A stretch of 64,000 bases of DNA from Reticulascus tulasneorum. Its lineage: Eukaryota > Ascomycota > Sordariomycetes > Glomerellales > Reticulascaceae. Numbering within the stretch: position 1 is the stretch's first letter; the number at the start of each line of letters is the position of its first letter. Of the stretch, positions 12,130 to 22,101 are shown piece by piece. The position numbers and the translations under genes are program-made. The stretch lies in NCBI GenBank assembly GCA_001557505.1, contig LSAX01000006.1:868001-932000 (forward strand). Direction: 5' to 3'. Under the pieces are notes generated by a model that was given only the letters and a program-made list of their open reading frames with translations, was not told the DNA's origin and did not search any database.

Positions 12130-12431
12130 AGCAAATTTATCCATCATGCATTATTCCGGTTAGGACGGGGCGGTGGACATTAATGACTACCAAAGGGGGG
12201 GACAGTCAGAGGCGGGTTTATAATATTCTTCATGTATCCATTGGTCGTGGAGCTTGGATACGTAAGCACGAATAAGTTTGTAATGAGAATTCAATATACC
12301 CACTTTTTCCAGAGTCAATCTTGATGCGTTGAAGACGTGATGCGTTGAAAACGTGATGCTCCCAGCCTTGATATCTTCGATCTCTCTAGTCTGCGATCAA
12401 GTACCATCAGCTCATGCACCGGTGGTCCACC
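12130..12431. other. Convergent intergenic spacer
   Basis: Tail-to-tail spacer between the GPI-protein gene and the flavoprotein-ankyrin gene. Only AT-rich 3'-flank sequence is seen. Confidence 0.6.
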
Positions 12432-14252
12432 CTAGAGATACCTTGCCCTCTCTTTATCTTCATCTTCATCCAGATTCAGATCCAAATTATACTTGGCCCA
12501 CCACTTCCGCACTTCGGCCTCTTCGTCAGAAAAGTCCAGCATCTCCCTGATATCAGAGGCCAGGAACCAGACGTGTTGCCGCCGCCCCTCCATGCCTTCC
12601 AGCTCCCCGTGCGCGAACCGCCGCCACCACTCCAGCACGTCGACGTGCTCGAACATTGTTGGCCGGACGAGCACTTGGTTATTGAACTCAATATCGTTGT
12701 GCCCCTTGAGCCGGCGCCAGAGCTCGAGCACCTCGACCTGCCCCCAACGGCTGGCCGTCGCTGCTAACCTATCATGGGTAAATGACATGCCTGAAGCAGC
12801 CCACCAGCGTATTACGTTAAGCTGTCCGTGCTTCGCTGCCAATACGACGGCGTTTCCCGGGCGGAGGACTATTTCGCCATCTTGAGCGGCGGCTTCCTTC
12901 CACCAGTCTAGGACCGCGATATGGCCGTTCGCCGAGGCTTGTTCGAGCGCTGCTTTCGTGAAGCGGAGGGGCAGCCCCGAGCGGCGCCACCACCAGTCCA
13001 GAACATTGACGAAGCCGTTTGCCGATGCACCGTCGACGGCCTCATGATTGTAGTGCTGCAGATGATTACCGCGGAAGTAACGGCTCTGTTTCCAATAGTC
13101 AAGAATCTCGGTGCGGCCGTAGCAAGTAGATGCCTTGTCGACAAGAAACCCGCCGTCAAAAGCTCTGAAGAGGTCTAGCCGGTTCTCTTCCAAGTAGGCT
13201 AGAACGTCGACTAGGGAGAAGCGGACGACAAGCCTCAGAATGAGCGCGTCTAACTCGTTGAACTCTGGCGGTGAATGCAAGAGCTTCCTGCAAATCGCCG
13301 TAGTATCGCAGCCCAGCACGATCCATTCCAGCTCGTGTTCGTAGACTTCCATCGGATCACTTGGGTCTCTTGGTCGCAGGGTCCAAGGGTTGGGCATTGG
13401 CAGGTTCGTGTGTATGCCCAATGCCTGAGCAAGTTCCCAGTCTTGCGTGTATTCGAGGATGATTGCCCAAATCTCTGGCGGCAGTCCTGAATTTACTTTT
13501 GAATCGCCAAGCGTGAGATCTCCAAGATTGGCTACGACATCGACTTCACTGCCGAGCCTTAGCAGGTTGGCTTCGTTGTGTACCTTGCTGAGGACATCTT
13601 TGAAGCCGTCCCAGTTCACGGCGCGCTTGGGATTCTTGGAGGTTCCTTCGTAGTGCCATAGAATTGGCGGCATCACTCTTATCCAGTTCCACTTACGATC
13701 TAGCTCGGTCATCTGCCGTCCCGTAAGTGGGCTCTCCCACATATGCGTGCTCATACCCGGAACAAGCAATATCTTCTTCGAGACATCCCAGCCTCGTAGC
13801 ACCTCCAGTAAGAACGTATCGGCCAGGCCGCATATCATCTTCGCGATGCAGTCTGCGTCGATCGGCGCCAGGACCATCAGGTCTGCCCACTCAACAAGCT
13901 CAAAGGCCTGCTGGCGGTAGAACTCGACATCATCACTCTCAGAGGCAGTATTCAACGGCAGCGTGCTCCGGTTCTGCATCACGATGCAAGTCTGGCTGAG
14001 GCGGGAGGGCGCATCGTCGACAATTGCGCGCATCTCGAGGCCCTCGTTCTTGGACAGGCGGACGACCAGAGATTGCGCCGAGGAAACATCGCGGGGTCCG
14101 GTGGAGGCGACAAGAAGGTGCAGTTTGCGGGGTTTGGATTGCGGGGAGCCCGAGTCGGAACCCAGAGACCGCGACCTTATGCGGCGGACTGGGAGTCTGT
14201 CAATCGCATCCATCGGCCATGCTTGGTCAGATGCTTGGGATATGAGTTGCAT
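12432..14252 (-). CDS. Fusion of PPCDC/Hal3-like flavoprotein domain to F-box-like segment and ankyrin-like repeats
   Basis: 606 residues, single exon, ATG at 14252. Residues about 43-225 match the flavoprotein fold of phosphopantothenoylcysteine decarboxylase/Hal3: strand LHLLVASTG, then WADLMVLAPIDADCIAKMI and GLADTFLLEVLRGWD, then PGMSTHMWESPLTGRQM, the counterpart of the PxMNxxMW clamp. Several key residues differ. The catalytic His of plant HAL3a appears replaced by Ala116, the Asn of the clamp is Ser168, and no ACGD-type active Cys loop follows. Residues about 257-280 (LPPEIWAIILEYTQDWELAQ) look F-box-like. From about 320 to 590 there are repeats of the type ASANGHIAVLDWWKEA, an ankyrin-like pattern with a conserved WW. 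I infer a flavin- or nucleotide-binding or regulatory protein, not an active decarboxylase. Downstream neighbour is convergent. Confidence 0.75.
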   Translation of the reverse strand: MQLISQASDQAWPMDAIDRLPVRRIRSRSLGSDSGSPQSKPRKLHLLVASTGPRDVSSAQSLVVRLSKNEGLEMRAIVDDAPSRLSQTCIVMQNRSTLPLNTASESDDVEFYRQQAFELVEWADLMVLAPIDADCIAKMICGLADTFLLEVLRGWDVSKKILLVPGMSTHMWESPLTGRQMTELDRKWNWIRVMPPILWHYEGTSKNPKRAVNWDGFKDVLSKVHNEANLLRLGSEVDVVANLGDLTLGDSKVNSGLPPEIWAIILEYTQDWELAQALGIHTNLPMPNPWTLRPRDPSDPMEVYEHELEWIVLGCDTTAICRKLLHSPPEFNELDALILRLVVRFSLVDVLAYLEENRLDLFRAFDGGFLVDKASTCYGRTEILDYWKQSRYFRGNHLQHYNHEAVDGASANGFVNVLDWWWRRSGLPLRFTKAALEQASANGHIAVLDWWKEAAAQDGEIVLRPGNAVVLAAKHGQLNVIRWWAASGMSFTHDRLAATASRWGQVEVLELWRRLKGHNDIEFNNQVLVRPTMFEHVDVLEWWRRFAHGELEGMEGRRQHVWFLASDIREMLDFSDEEAEVRKWWAKYNLDLNLDEDEDKERARYL

Positions 14253-15070
14253 CCAGTAGCATGAGGGAGGGGAATGATGTCTCTCTCGGTGCTCCGTGTT
14301 CGACGTTCAGGACTGCTCGCGGGGTGTGGGCCGCAGCAGCCAGCAAAGGTCGAACATTGCAGTAACAAGGAATCAAGGCAGATTTTAAAAGTGAGAAAAG
14401 CACCGTAATACAAGGAATACAATATTTTGCTCCTGATGCCTTCAACTAGTTAAGATATTATCGGGCCTACATATCCTCTGATCTAAACAGTTTATTCCCC
14501 ATGTCGCTTGACATCAAGGTGGCCAATGTGTTGCGGGCATGCCTCCACCGTACCGATGCTTCCGAGATCCCAATTAACGGAATGCAGCCAGACTGCAGGA
14601 GGCCTAACCCACGACGACCGATTGTTAATTCCCAGCCAATGAAGTCCAACTTCCAGCGACCTTGAACCGTGAAGCTCGACATCCACGAAGCTCGTCTTCG
14701 TTCCCATATACAGATTACATGATCCCGCTTCGTTGCGTATCCTTTGACCCTGTCACATCGTATTCAGCTTTGATGCCTCGCTTATCACACTCGCCGCTTC
14801 GGACCATTCAGGATATAATGCTCACTGGCTGCCTCAACATGCCGCAATCGAGACAGACTTCGTACCAGCGAGCGAATGTCCCAAACAACCACTTTGGCTC
14901 TTTGCTTTTCTTTTCTTTGTCGTTGGCAGAGTGTCATTTGGATCACGAAAGTAGAGGCCGTATTTGATCAATCAATCAAATCATGCTCAGTATGCATGTG
15001 TGTGTACTTCACTATCTGGATCTGACAAAAGTTGAACCAAACTGACCAGCACCCGCCTCCTCCTTCGAAC
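14253..15070. other. Intergenic, no gene seen
   Basis: 5' flank of the flavoprotein-ankyrin gene and 3' flank of the membrane-protein gene. A 101-codon frame at 14,662 has no domain, splice pattern or composition to support it. Confidence 0.5.
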
Positions 15071-17443
15071 TTAGCATGGAGTTTGAACTGTCGCTGAGTT
15101 TCTGCTCGTCGACGTTGGCGACAAAGGCGGAGTAGAACTTAGACGAGATAGTTCGAGAATTTCGGCAGTGTTACTCTCACTCGTCTTCAGCCTCTCCGAC
15201 TCGTCTACCAAAGTGGCCCCTCCAGGTGCCATCTGCACTACACCCGACTGTTGCGGCGGTTTGACAAGAACCGGATGTTCCGGGCACGAGATATCTAACA
15301 TTCCCAGAGGCTCTCCACACTTCGTGATAGGGACGTGACTGTCAGCGCGAGACCATATCCCAAGCCCAAGTTCCTCATGCGTTAGGCGTTGCAACTGCAG
15401 GTAACCGTTGGTGTGCCACTCGAGCTGCTGAAAGCACATGATACCCCAACGCTTCCCGAGCATGGCCATCAAAGGGTCGAGGCCGTAGGACGTTAGAATA
15501 AGGATCCCGCCTAGCGCAACGACGAATGAGAGGCCAAATACGCTGAAGGAGACGTAAGCAGTGCTTATAATTTTCTATTCACGACCTGTTAGCATAATCC
15601 CCTCTGGATAAGTAGATATTACAGCAGCTTACTTGATTGCCACACAGCTTGACCTCCTCAGTGCTAGAAGGACGCATGTACCACTGCTCCAAATTTATAT
15701 CCGAAACCCCAGAAGCAGTAGATAGCATACTCCACTGCATAGATGCCAAACTCGTCTCATGCCACCGCTGTACATCTCGCATCCACTGATCATCCGGAAT
15801 GGGGCCCTGCCTGCCGTTGGACATAAAGTCGCGACTGGCTAATAGCTGGCTCCCTAAGGCGCTGAGATTATCTGGGATCATTCCATAAAACCCGAAAGCA
15901 GATAACCAAAACCAGGCAAAGCGAATTTGGGCGGCCTCGTCCTCTGGCCAGATAAGCCGAAGCGCTTCATCCTGCGAGTCTATATTCGACGTCAACCCGG
16001 TACATTTAGATTGGCTGCAATATTGCTCCTGACTTTTACAAGCCATCACGGAAGCAGGTTCATTCTGGCGAAACACGTCGGCGCCTCGCAACGTCGTCTC
16101 ATGCTCGAGATCTAGTACAACTTGTTTGGAAACTTGTATGGTTGCGTTATACCACGGGTCTCGGGCAGGGCCTAGGAAGAGCACCTTGTTCGCGGCGAGG
16201 GTGATAAGAAATAAATCGCCGGATGTATCTAGGAGCTCTGGAATAGGTTTAACAGTTGAGATGCTATCCATTGTTCCATTGAAATAGAATGCATGCTTGA
16301 TACTATTTGATAGGTGTCATTTAGCAAGTGGGAAGTATAAGACAGAATTACTTACCCAATTTCAAAATCTAAATCGTCACGGTTCCATTCCTCGGCCATC
16401 CGGTCATTAAGCTCATCATTTGACGCCTCAAAAGTATAATTAACCGCGTATGTAAGATCATTACTAGGTGTCATACCATAATGATATCGTGTAAATGACC
16501 GCTCCGTCGACCGATTATAGATGGAGATATACCCATCTGCAACGAGCGGTGCACAATGCAACACTTTTCGAAATTGAAAGCGCTCGCTAGGTGGCGTATT
16601 AATACCTAAATCAGCATGGGTATCTAGTAGTCCGGTGTCTAATATGATATTTTTATCTTGGGATTTGCAGATTTTAGGATGAAAGGGGCAGCTCGCGTTA
16701 GTCTGAATAGTTGACGTTAATGTAGTCCTGACAAAGGTTCCACATCCTAAGGCGCCGGGACTGCTAACAGTGTAACACTGTTTTGCGTAAGCAACCGCTG
16801 CCTCGCGTTGCCGGTTCAGATATGGGTTCAAGGATAGGCTCCTTCCTTCTGGGTCGACCGTCCAATAGGCTGTTTGATCGGGTGCCATGCACCTTGACCC
16901 AGAGATTAATACCTCATCCCCAATAGATATCTGCGAGGAGAAACCAGAGGCAACAGTAAACCCCGCTATGTTCAACAGAGCGAAGAGAAGTAAAACAAGT
17001 AAGCGTAAACTTATGTTCCACGCCATGTCTTTCCACGACCAGAGCACCGCTAGCAAAGTCCCAAGTGCGTTTTCAGGGTTGGAACTGTTCCGTAGAAGGA
17101 CTTGCCTTTGTTGATAAATGGCGTCGCCTCCTTTCCGAGACGAGTAACTATAGTGCAAAACGAGACACATAATCCTCCACACGCGCGTGCCCACTTATTA
17201 TATAACTAGCGTCAGCATCTGTGTAAAGATGTCGTGGAAGAATATCTGGCAGCAATAGTAGTTGGCCAGGCTAACGGGGACGGGAAAGAACATACCCCAG
17301 GCGACAAAGAATGCAACAAAGGCAATCAGCAAATTGGCAGCATCACGTTGAATCGTTAGGGTCGAGCCCATAACGGCACCGCGAGACCAGTTGGTCCATA
17401 CTCCTAGATATACTGGATATTCGTCGTTCGAATTAGAGCTCAT
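15071..17443 (-). CDS. Large uncharacterised fungal membrane protein
   Basis: Spliced model on the complement: 17443..17296, 17193..16356, 16302..15633, 15574..15071, giving 719 residues. The three introns (102, 53 and 58 bp) have GTATGT, GTAAGT and GTAAGC donors and TAAG or TAG acceptors; splicing restores one frame. The start MSSNSNDEYPVYLGVWTNWS opens the family signature I recognise from many moulds: YLGVWTNWSRGxVMG, a membrane helix (NLLIAFVAFFVAW) and VGTRVWRIMCLVLHYSYS, then a second helix (LRLLVLLLFALLNIAGFTV) and a GDEVLISGSRC motif. A long ectodomain with many Cys and sequons precedes two further helices (RFAWFWLSAFGFYGMI and FGLSFVVALGGILIL) and a Ser/Thr-rich cytosolic tail. Function unknown. 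Such genes often sit near secondary-metabolite or HET loci, which is an impression, not evidence. Confidence 0.82.
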
Positions 17444-19122
17444 GATGGCCAACTTTCATAGGAACAAGCGATTGTGATTGAAGAATGCAACTGTTCGGCC
17501 GAATAACTTCAGACCGATCTTTCGGGGCTGCCTTGCTACGTAGCAGCACGTTCCATTTCTTCAACACCACCGTCAATATATACACGCCAGCGACAGTATA
17601 AAACTCTCTGGCAATTCGCTTTGCTCTCCAAGCTAGGAACGGGGAGGGCAGGCGAGGATGCAATGCGGACGCAGGACAGGGATATTGCTTACGTGAGTGA
17701 CAGTCTGAAATTCCCGGGAATCACATCACCATTCACTAGCAGCCCGCTAGGCCACTCTTGTGAGGACCCCACGACCTTATCTTATTAGCGTGCGGTAGTG
17801 ACATGATCTAGACCTGGAAGCTCACCTTCAGCCAACCCTCTACGAGCTCCTTTCTATTTCACGATACTCTGCCAAGAAACCAGGCATAACTTGGTAGGTG
17901 GGGAAGATTGGGAAGATCGCCGTACAGTCGGGTCTCTATGGTCCGAGGAAAGCCCCCAACGCCAAGTTATCAACTGAGTAATTATCCAAGTCTATCGCGC
18001 CGCGGAGGCTGGGTGTGACTCAGCACCGCTGAAAGCTCTCCTCCTTGTCAATAGTGTCAGTCGCGAGCATCACAATGCCTTGGATCTTGCAGACGTCCCG
18101 TCGATCACGGGTTCATAAGTGGTCGGCTCCGACAAGGAAACCCCAAGCTTATCAATACCCCTCCTCTTAGTAAACAAGAGGGTGCATCTGTTCGAGCCAA
18201 GAACGCCCGTTTCATGCTTAATATACCAATAAACGATATTTTGCTGCAGGATGTGTAAACTCTGCAACCATCGATGTACATAAGCTTGGAGCTAAATTCG
18301 TCGCCTAATATGCTGGCTTGGGTTTGTTGGCTTGGGGTTGTCATCGTTGGTAGTGAGAATCGCGGCGAGGCTGTCCCTTGAAAACCGCGCCTTTGATCGA
18401 ATAACCCTAACCCTAACTGTATTTTCCGGCCCATGTATTCTGGTATTCGACTGGGCTGGTTGACAAGACAGTGGGAACTAACAGGCTTGCCAAACGAAAC
18501 AAAGTCCAGGCGTTAAAAGGCGGCAACACCGACGCTTTGCCCTCGTCATGTCACCAAGCAGTTCCAAACAAGTAGAGAAACAACTACCCAATCAAAAGCC
18601 GAGCTTGACAGGTTCCCGACGTGCTTGGATGAGTGCTGATCATGGTGTCACGTAAAGATATAGCATTTTGTGGTGTAAAATGCAAATGCGGACTGAGGCT
18701 TAACACCGCGTTCGATGCTTCCATTTAGCTACTTCCGCTGGGCCACATAGTGCTATTTCCTAGCAGCGGACAATTGCAAAGGCAAGTACCGTCCGTCTCC
18801 ATTATCAAGCAGATGACCTGTGCAGATTTACCAGTACTGAGCGGCATCAGTTGCAGCCCTTTGCTGGTAGGTTTTGAAGAATGTAAAATTACAGAAATCA
18901 AAGGAAGGATAATAAACACGCACGTAAGTAAGATTGGATGATTGAATTGAAGTTGGTTCTGGACATGTGTACCGCCATATCTTGAAACTGTATTTTAGCA
19001 GTTCACAAGCACAAATAGAGGACAAATGTCAGTGCGTAGCAATAAAAGTCATGTAGTCATGCAGCTTTTATTGCTATTTTGACGTATCAGTACATATTGT
19101 GTAAGCCTAAACGCATTACTGA
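17444..19122. other. 1.7-kb intergenic region, no supported gene
   Basis: No credible coding frame. Holds a short telomere-like string at 18403-18417 and is otherwise unremarkable. Confidence 0.5.
18403..18417. repeat. Short telomere-like repeat (CCCTAA type)
   Basis: Two and a half units of the fungal telomere hexamer, reading AACCCTAACCCTAAC. Too short to prove a former chromosome end. Confidence 0.5.
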
Positions 19123-19563
19123 TCAGATACCGTGAGATGCCCCTTCCCGCAATCCTGCTGCGTACGCTTCAAAGACTTTGCGAATGTCATCTCGCACACG
19201 GCGAAACTCTGCTAACACATGCTCGTCACTGCCCTTGGCATGCGCAGGATCGTCGAAGCCCCAGTGATAGCGGTTGACTTGGCCTGGAAAAAACGGGCAG
19301 ACCTGGTCAACATTGCCGCAGACGGTGATAACAGTCGCAATTGGGCGATCAAGAAAAGTGTCCATGTGCTTCGAGGCATGGGCACTAATGTCTATGTCGA
19401 TCTCTTTGAGCACCTCAATTGCCTTAGGGTGAACGAAACCAGCGGGATTCGAGCCTGCGCTGTGCACGGTGATGAGATCACCAGCGACAGCATTGAGAAT
19501 CCCCTCAGCCATATGACTTCGGCAGGAGTTGCCCGTGCAGAGAATGAGGACGTTGGGCTTCAT
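19123..19563 (-). CDS. arsC: Arsenate reductase, thioredoxin-coupled LMW-phosphatase type (ArsC)
   Basis: 146 residues, no intron, ATG at 19563. The protein has the P-loop CTGNSCRS (Cys9, Cys14, Arg15), the redox pair Cys82 and Cys89 in [12 protein letters not shown], and the general acid in [11 protein letters not shown] (Asp105-Pro106). These are the residues that, in the Staphylococcus pI258/Bacillus ArsC family, pass a disulfide from Cys10 to Cys82 to Cys89 and then to thioredoxin. Known reaction: arsenate to arsenite, with thioredoxin as electron donor. Fungal arsenate reductases best known to me are of the unrelated Acr2/Cdc25-like type, so this compact intronless gene suggests bacterial origin. 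Its neighbour at 20.9-22.1 kb is a damaged thioredoxin reductase. No arsenite efflux pump (Acr3/ArsB) is in the window. Confidence 0.93.
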   Translation of the reverse strand: MKPNVLILCTGNSCRSHMAEGILNAVAGDLITVHSAGSNPAGFVHPKAIEVLKEIDIDISAHASKHMDTFLDRPIATVITVCGNVDQVCPFFPGQVNRYHWGFDDPAHAKGSDEHVLAEFRRVRDDIRKVFEAYAAGLREGASHGI

Positions 19564-20882
19564 TTCAAAGCAGAATTGATGACTGAGTAGAATGTTGTTC
19601 AAAGTATGAGGCTCTATAATATCAATGGCAGATTAAATCGGGATTTGAGCCGATGTACTTTTGTGTCGGATCTTAAACGGAAAAGCTGAAGTTGCAGGAC
19701 GATTGAAGAAAAAAAACCCCCCAAAAAAAACAGGGCTACTTTAATAACTACATGCTACATCTGTTTGAGAGCCATCAGCCTAAGCACGGAACGTGTACTT
19801 GGAAACTCGGACGCCATTTGCGCTAAATCCACCGCCAACTCGACACTATCACGGACACACCCTGAAATCTATGGACGTGGGTACTTTTCATACATGACTG
19901 TAGCTGAAATCAATTAAAGATGTGTCGCCTTAGAGCTACCGATTGTGGGCTGAGGTTTTTTTTTTTTTTTTTTTTGGATTTTTCTTTTTGGATAGAGTGA
20001 CACACCGGCCTCATGAGATTGGTTCGATATCTAGTTTAATAGCTCATACCCAACTCTACATGCGCTGCGCAGGGTTCGGAGGGGTTGTCGGCATCCACTT
20101 GCACGGTTTTCGTACGCAGCAGTCAATACCACTGATGCAAGCTAAAATATCAAGCAGCTTCAGGCAGGCCCCCAACCAATGAGATCTTGAGTATGACATG
20201 CTCCTTTTTCACGCCTTCTCAGGGCCCACGAAACTGGTGGCTACTTATCCGCACGTGTATCCTCCGCCTTAGTATTCGTAGTCGGGCTACGCCGCGGCTT
20301 ACTAAATATGGCGCGAAATTTTGTACCCGGGCAGCAAAGAATAAACAATAAAAGGGGTTGTTGCCTGGTCCCATCAAAGGACCCCTTCTGGGCTTTCACT
20401 TAGTAGGATATCACTTAGCTGCCAGCTAGAATTCTAGTCAGATAGAACCTCCGTCACAGCATGGGTTCTCACATAGTGTGATGCCTTTTCGCATTTGGCC
20501 CACATCCATCTGGTAACTGGGGATCGCCTTCCTCCCACTCACCCTAGAGTCCTCAGATCATTTAAGAATCAATGGATGTCCTGGTAGATTATGCGTACCT
20601 ATAATCTCGTATCATCCGGCAGCTGCAGCCACTTTCTGTTATAATCGTTCCCTCTTCCTCTGACTTTCTATCTCCTCCATCTTGTTTCCCTGCTCTCGAT
20701 CCCCTGTACGTGGCGTTCCGATCCTCCATGGGCGACGACGCACAAACTCTTGTGAACTATTCTCTTTAGTGGATGGACTGAACCGAAGTTCAAGTGTGAG
20801 AGGCTACTCGGCTGTAGCGTTAACTACAATTACATCAACAAGAAATTGCGAAGCATTTGGTTTGAGCAACGGACTCGGAAAT
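19564..20882. other. Intergenic, no gene seen
   Basis: Upstream flank of the arsenate reductase gene. Contains an A-rich/C-run patch near 19,708-19,732 and a run of about 20 T at 19,956-19,975. No coding frame supported. Confidence 0.5.
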
Positions 20883-22101
20883 ATGCGTAGCAAGATTGTC
20901 AGCATGTATACATATTTCCTGTCCCTAATGTCGACGAGTTCAGACTTTACTAACTCGCGACTTCTGTAGTCATCGGCTCGGGGCCTGCAGCCCATACTGC
21001 CGCCATTTATCTAGCACGTGCCGAGCTGAAGCGTAAATAACTCTCAATTCCAGCGCGATATTGATTGTGGTTCAGCCGGTGCTAAAGGACTCCTCAGCCA
21101 TTCTCTAAGAGGGCTTCATGGCCAACGGCATCGCAGCGGGCGGCCAGCTGACGACAACGACTGATATAGAACACTTCCCTGGTTGTCCTGAGGGTGTGTA
21201 ATGGGGGGAGATCTTATGAAAAAGTTGCGTTCGCAATCGCTTCGGTTTGGCACCAAGATAGTCTCCGAGACAGTGTCCAAGCTTGACCTCTCGCAGCTGC
21301 CTTTCCGGTATTCGCTTGAGTGGTCGCCCAAGGAGACGCACACAGCGGACGCCATTATATTGGCTACAGGCGCATCGGCGCGCCGCCTTGGCATTGCCGG
21401 TGAGGACAAGTACTGGCAGAGCGGCATCTCGGCCTGCGCCGTATGCGACGGCGCCGTACCTATCTACCGCAATAAACCTCTATATGTCATCGGCAGCGGC
21501 GACTCGGCCGCAGAGGAGGCCCTCTTCCTGACAAAGTACGCCAGCCATTTTACCGTCCTCGTCCGCCGTGACAACCTCCGCGCCAGCGCTATCATGGCTA
21601 AGCGCCTGCTCAACCACCAAAAGGTCACTGTTCGCTATAACGCCGGCGCCCGCGAGGCAAAGGGGGACAACATGGGTCTTATGTCCCACCTGGTGGTCTT
21701 TAACACCACCACCGGCGCTGAGGAGATAGTCGAGGCCAACGGCCTCTTTTACGCTATTGGCCATGAGCCTGCCATTTCCCTCGTTAAAAGCCAGCTCGAC
21801 ACTGACTCTGAAGGCTACGTCATCACCAAGCCCGGCACACCGTTGACCACTATTAGGGGTGTCTTTGCTGCTGGTGATGTTCAGGATAAGCGGTACAGAC
21901 ACGCCATTACCAGTGCTTGTAAGTCATAGAATCTTTGGCTTCATCTTCTTTGCCTGCTGTTCATTGGGCCGCACGGCCCGGTTGGATGAGCATTCGTACT
22001 AATCTTTTGGTGCAGGCTCTGGATGCGAGGCCGCCTTGGACGCCGAAAAGTACATTGCCGAGCTTGAGATGGACGCCGCCCCTGAGTCCGCGATTGACTA
22101 G
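20883..22101 (+). pseudogene. Thioredoxin reductase, low-Mr type, with 5' lesions
   Basis: The 3' three quarters read as an intact fungal thioredoxin reductase: 21201..21918 joined to 22016..22101 (97-bp intron, GTAAGT...TGCAG), with redox site CAVC in SACAVCDGAVP, NADPH motif GSGDSAAEEA and the final SGCEAALDAEKYIAE. Upstream pieces are also present: ATG with MRSKI at 20883, then IGSGPAAHTAAIYLARAELK from 20970 and [20 protein letters not shown] from about 21110. They no longer join. The first exon ends in ATTG directly followed by TCAGC, as if the G of a GGTCAGC donor were lost. Joining the next two pieces through a GTAAAT...CTAAG intron drops a few residues (PVLYE in the usual protein). 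A 2-base excess at about 21195-21200 puts a stop in frame. Family role: reducing thioredoxin with NADPH. A sequencing error could explain one lesion, less easily three. Confidence 0.72.
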
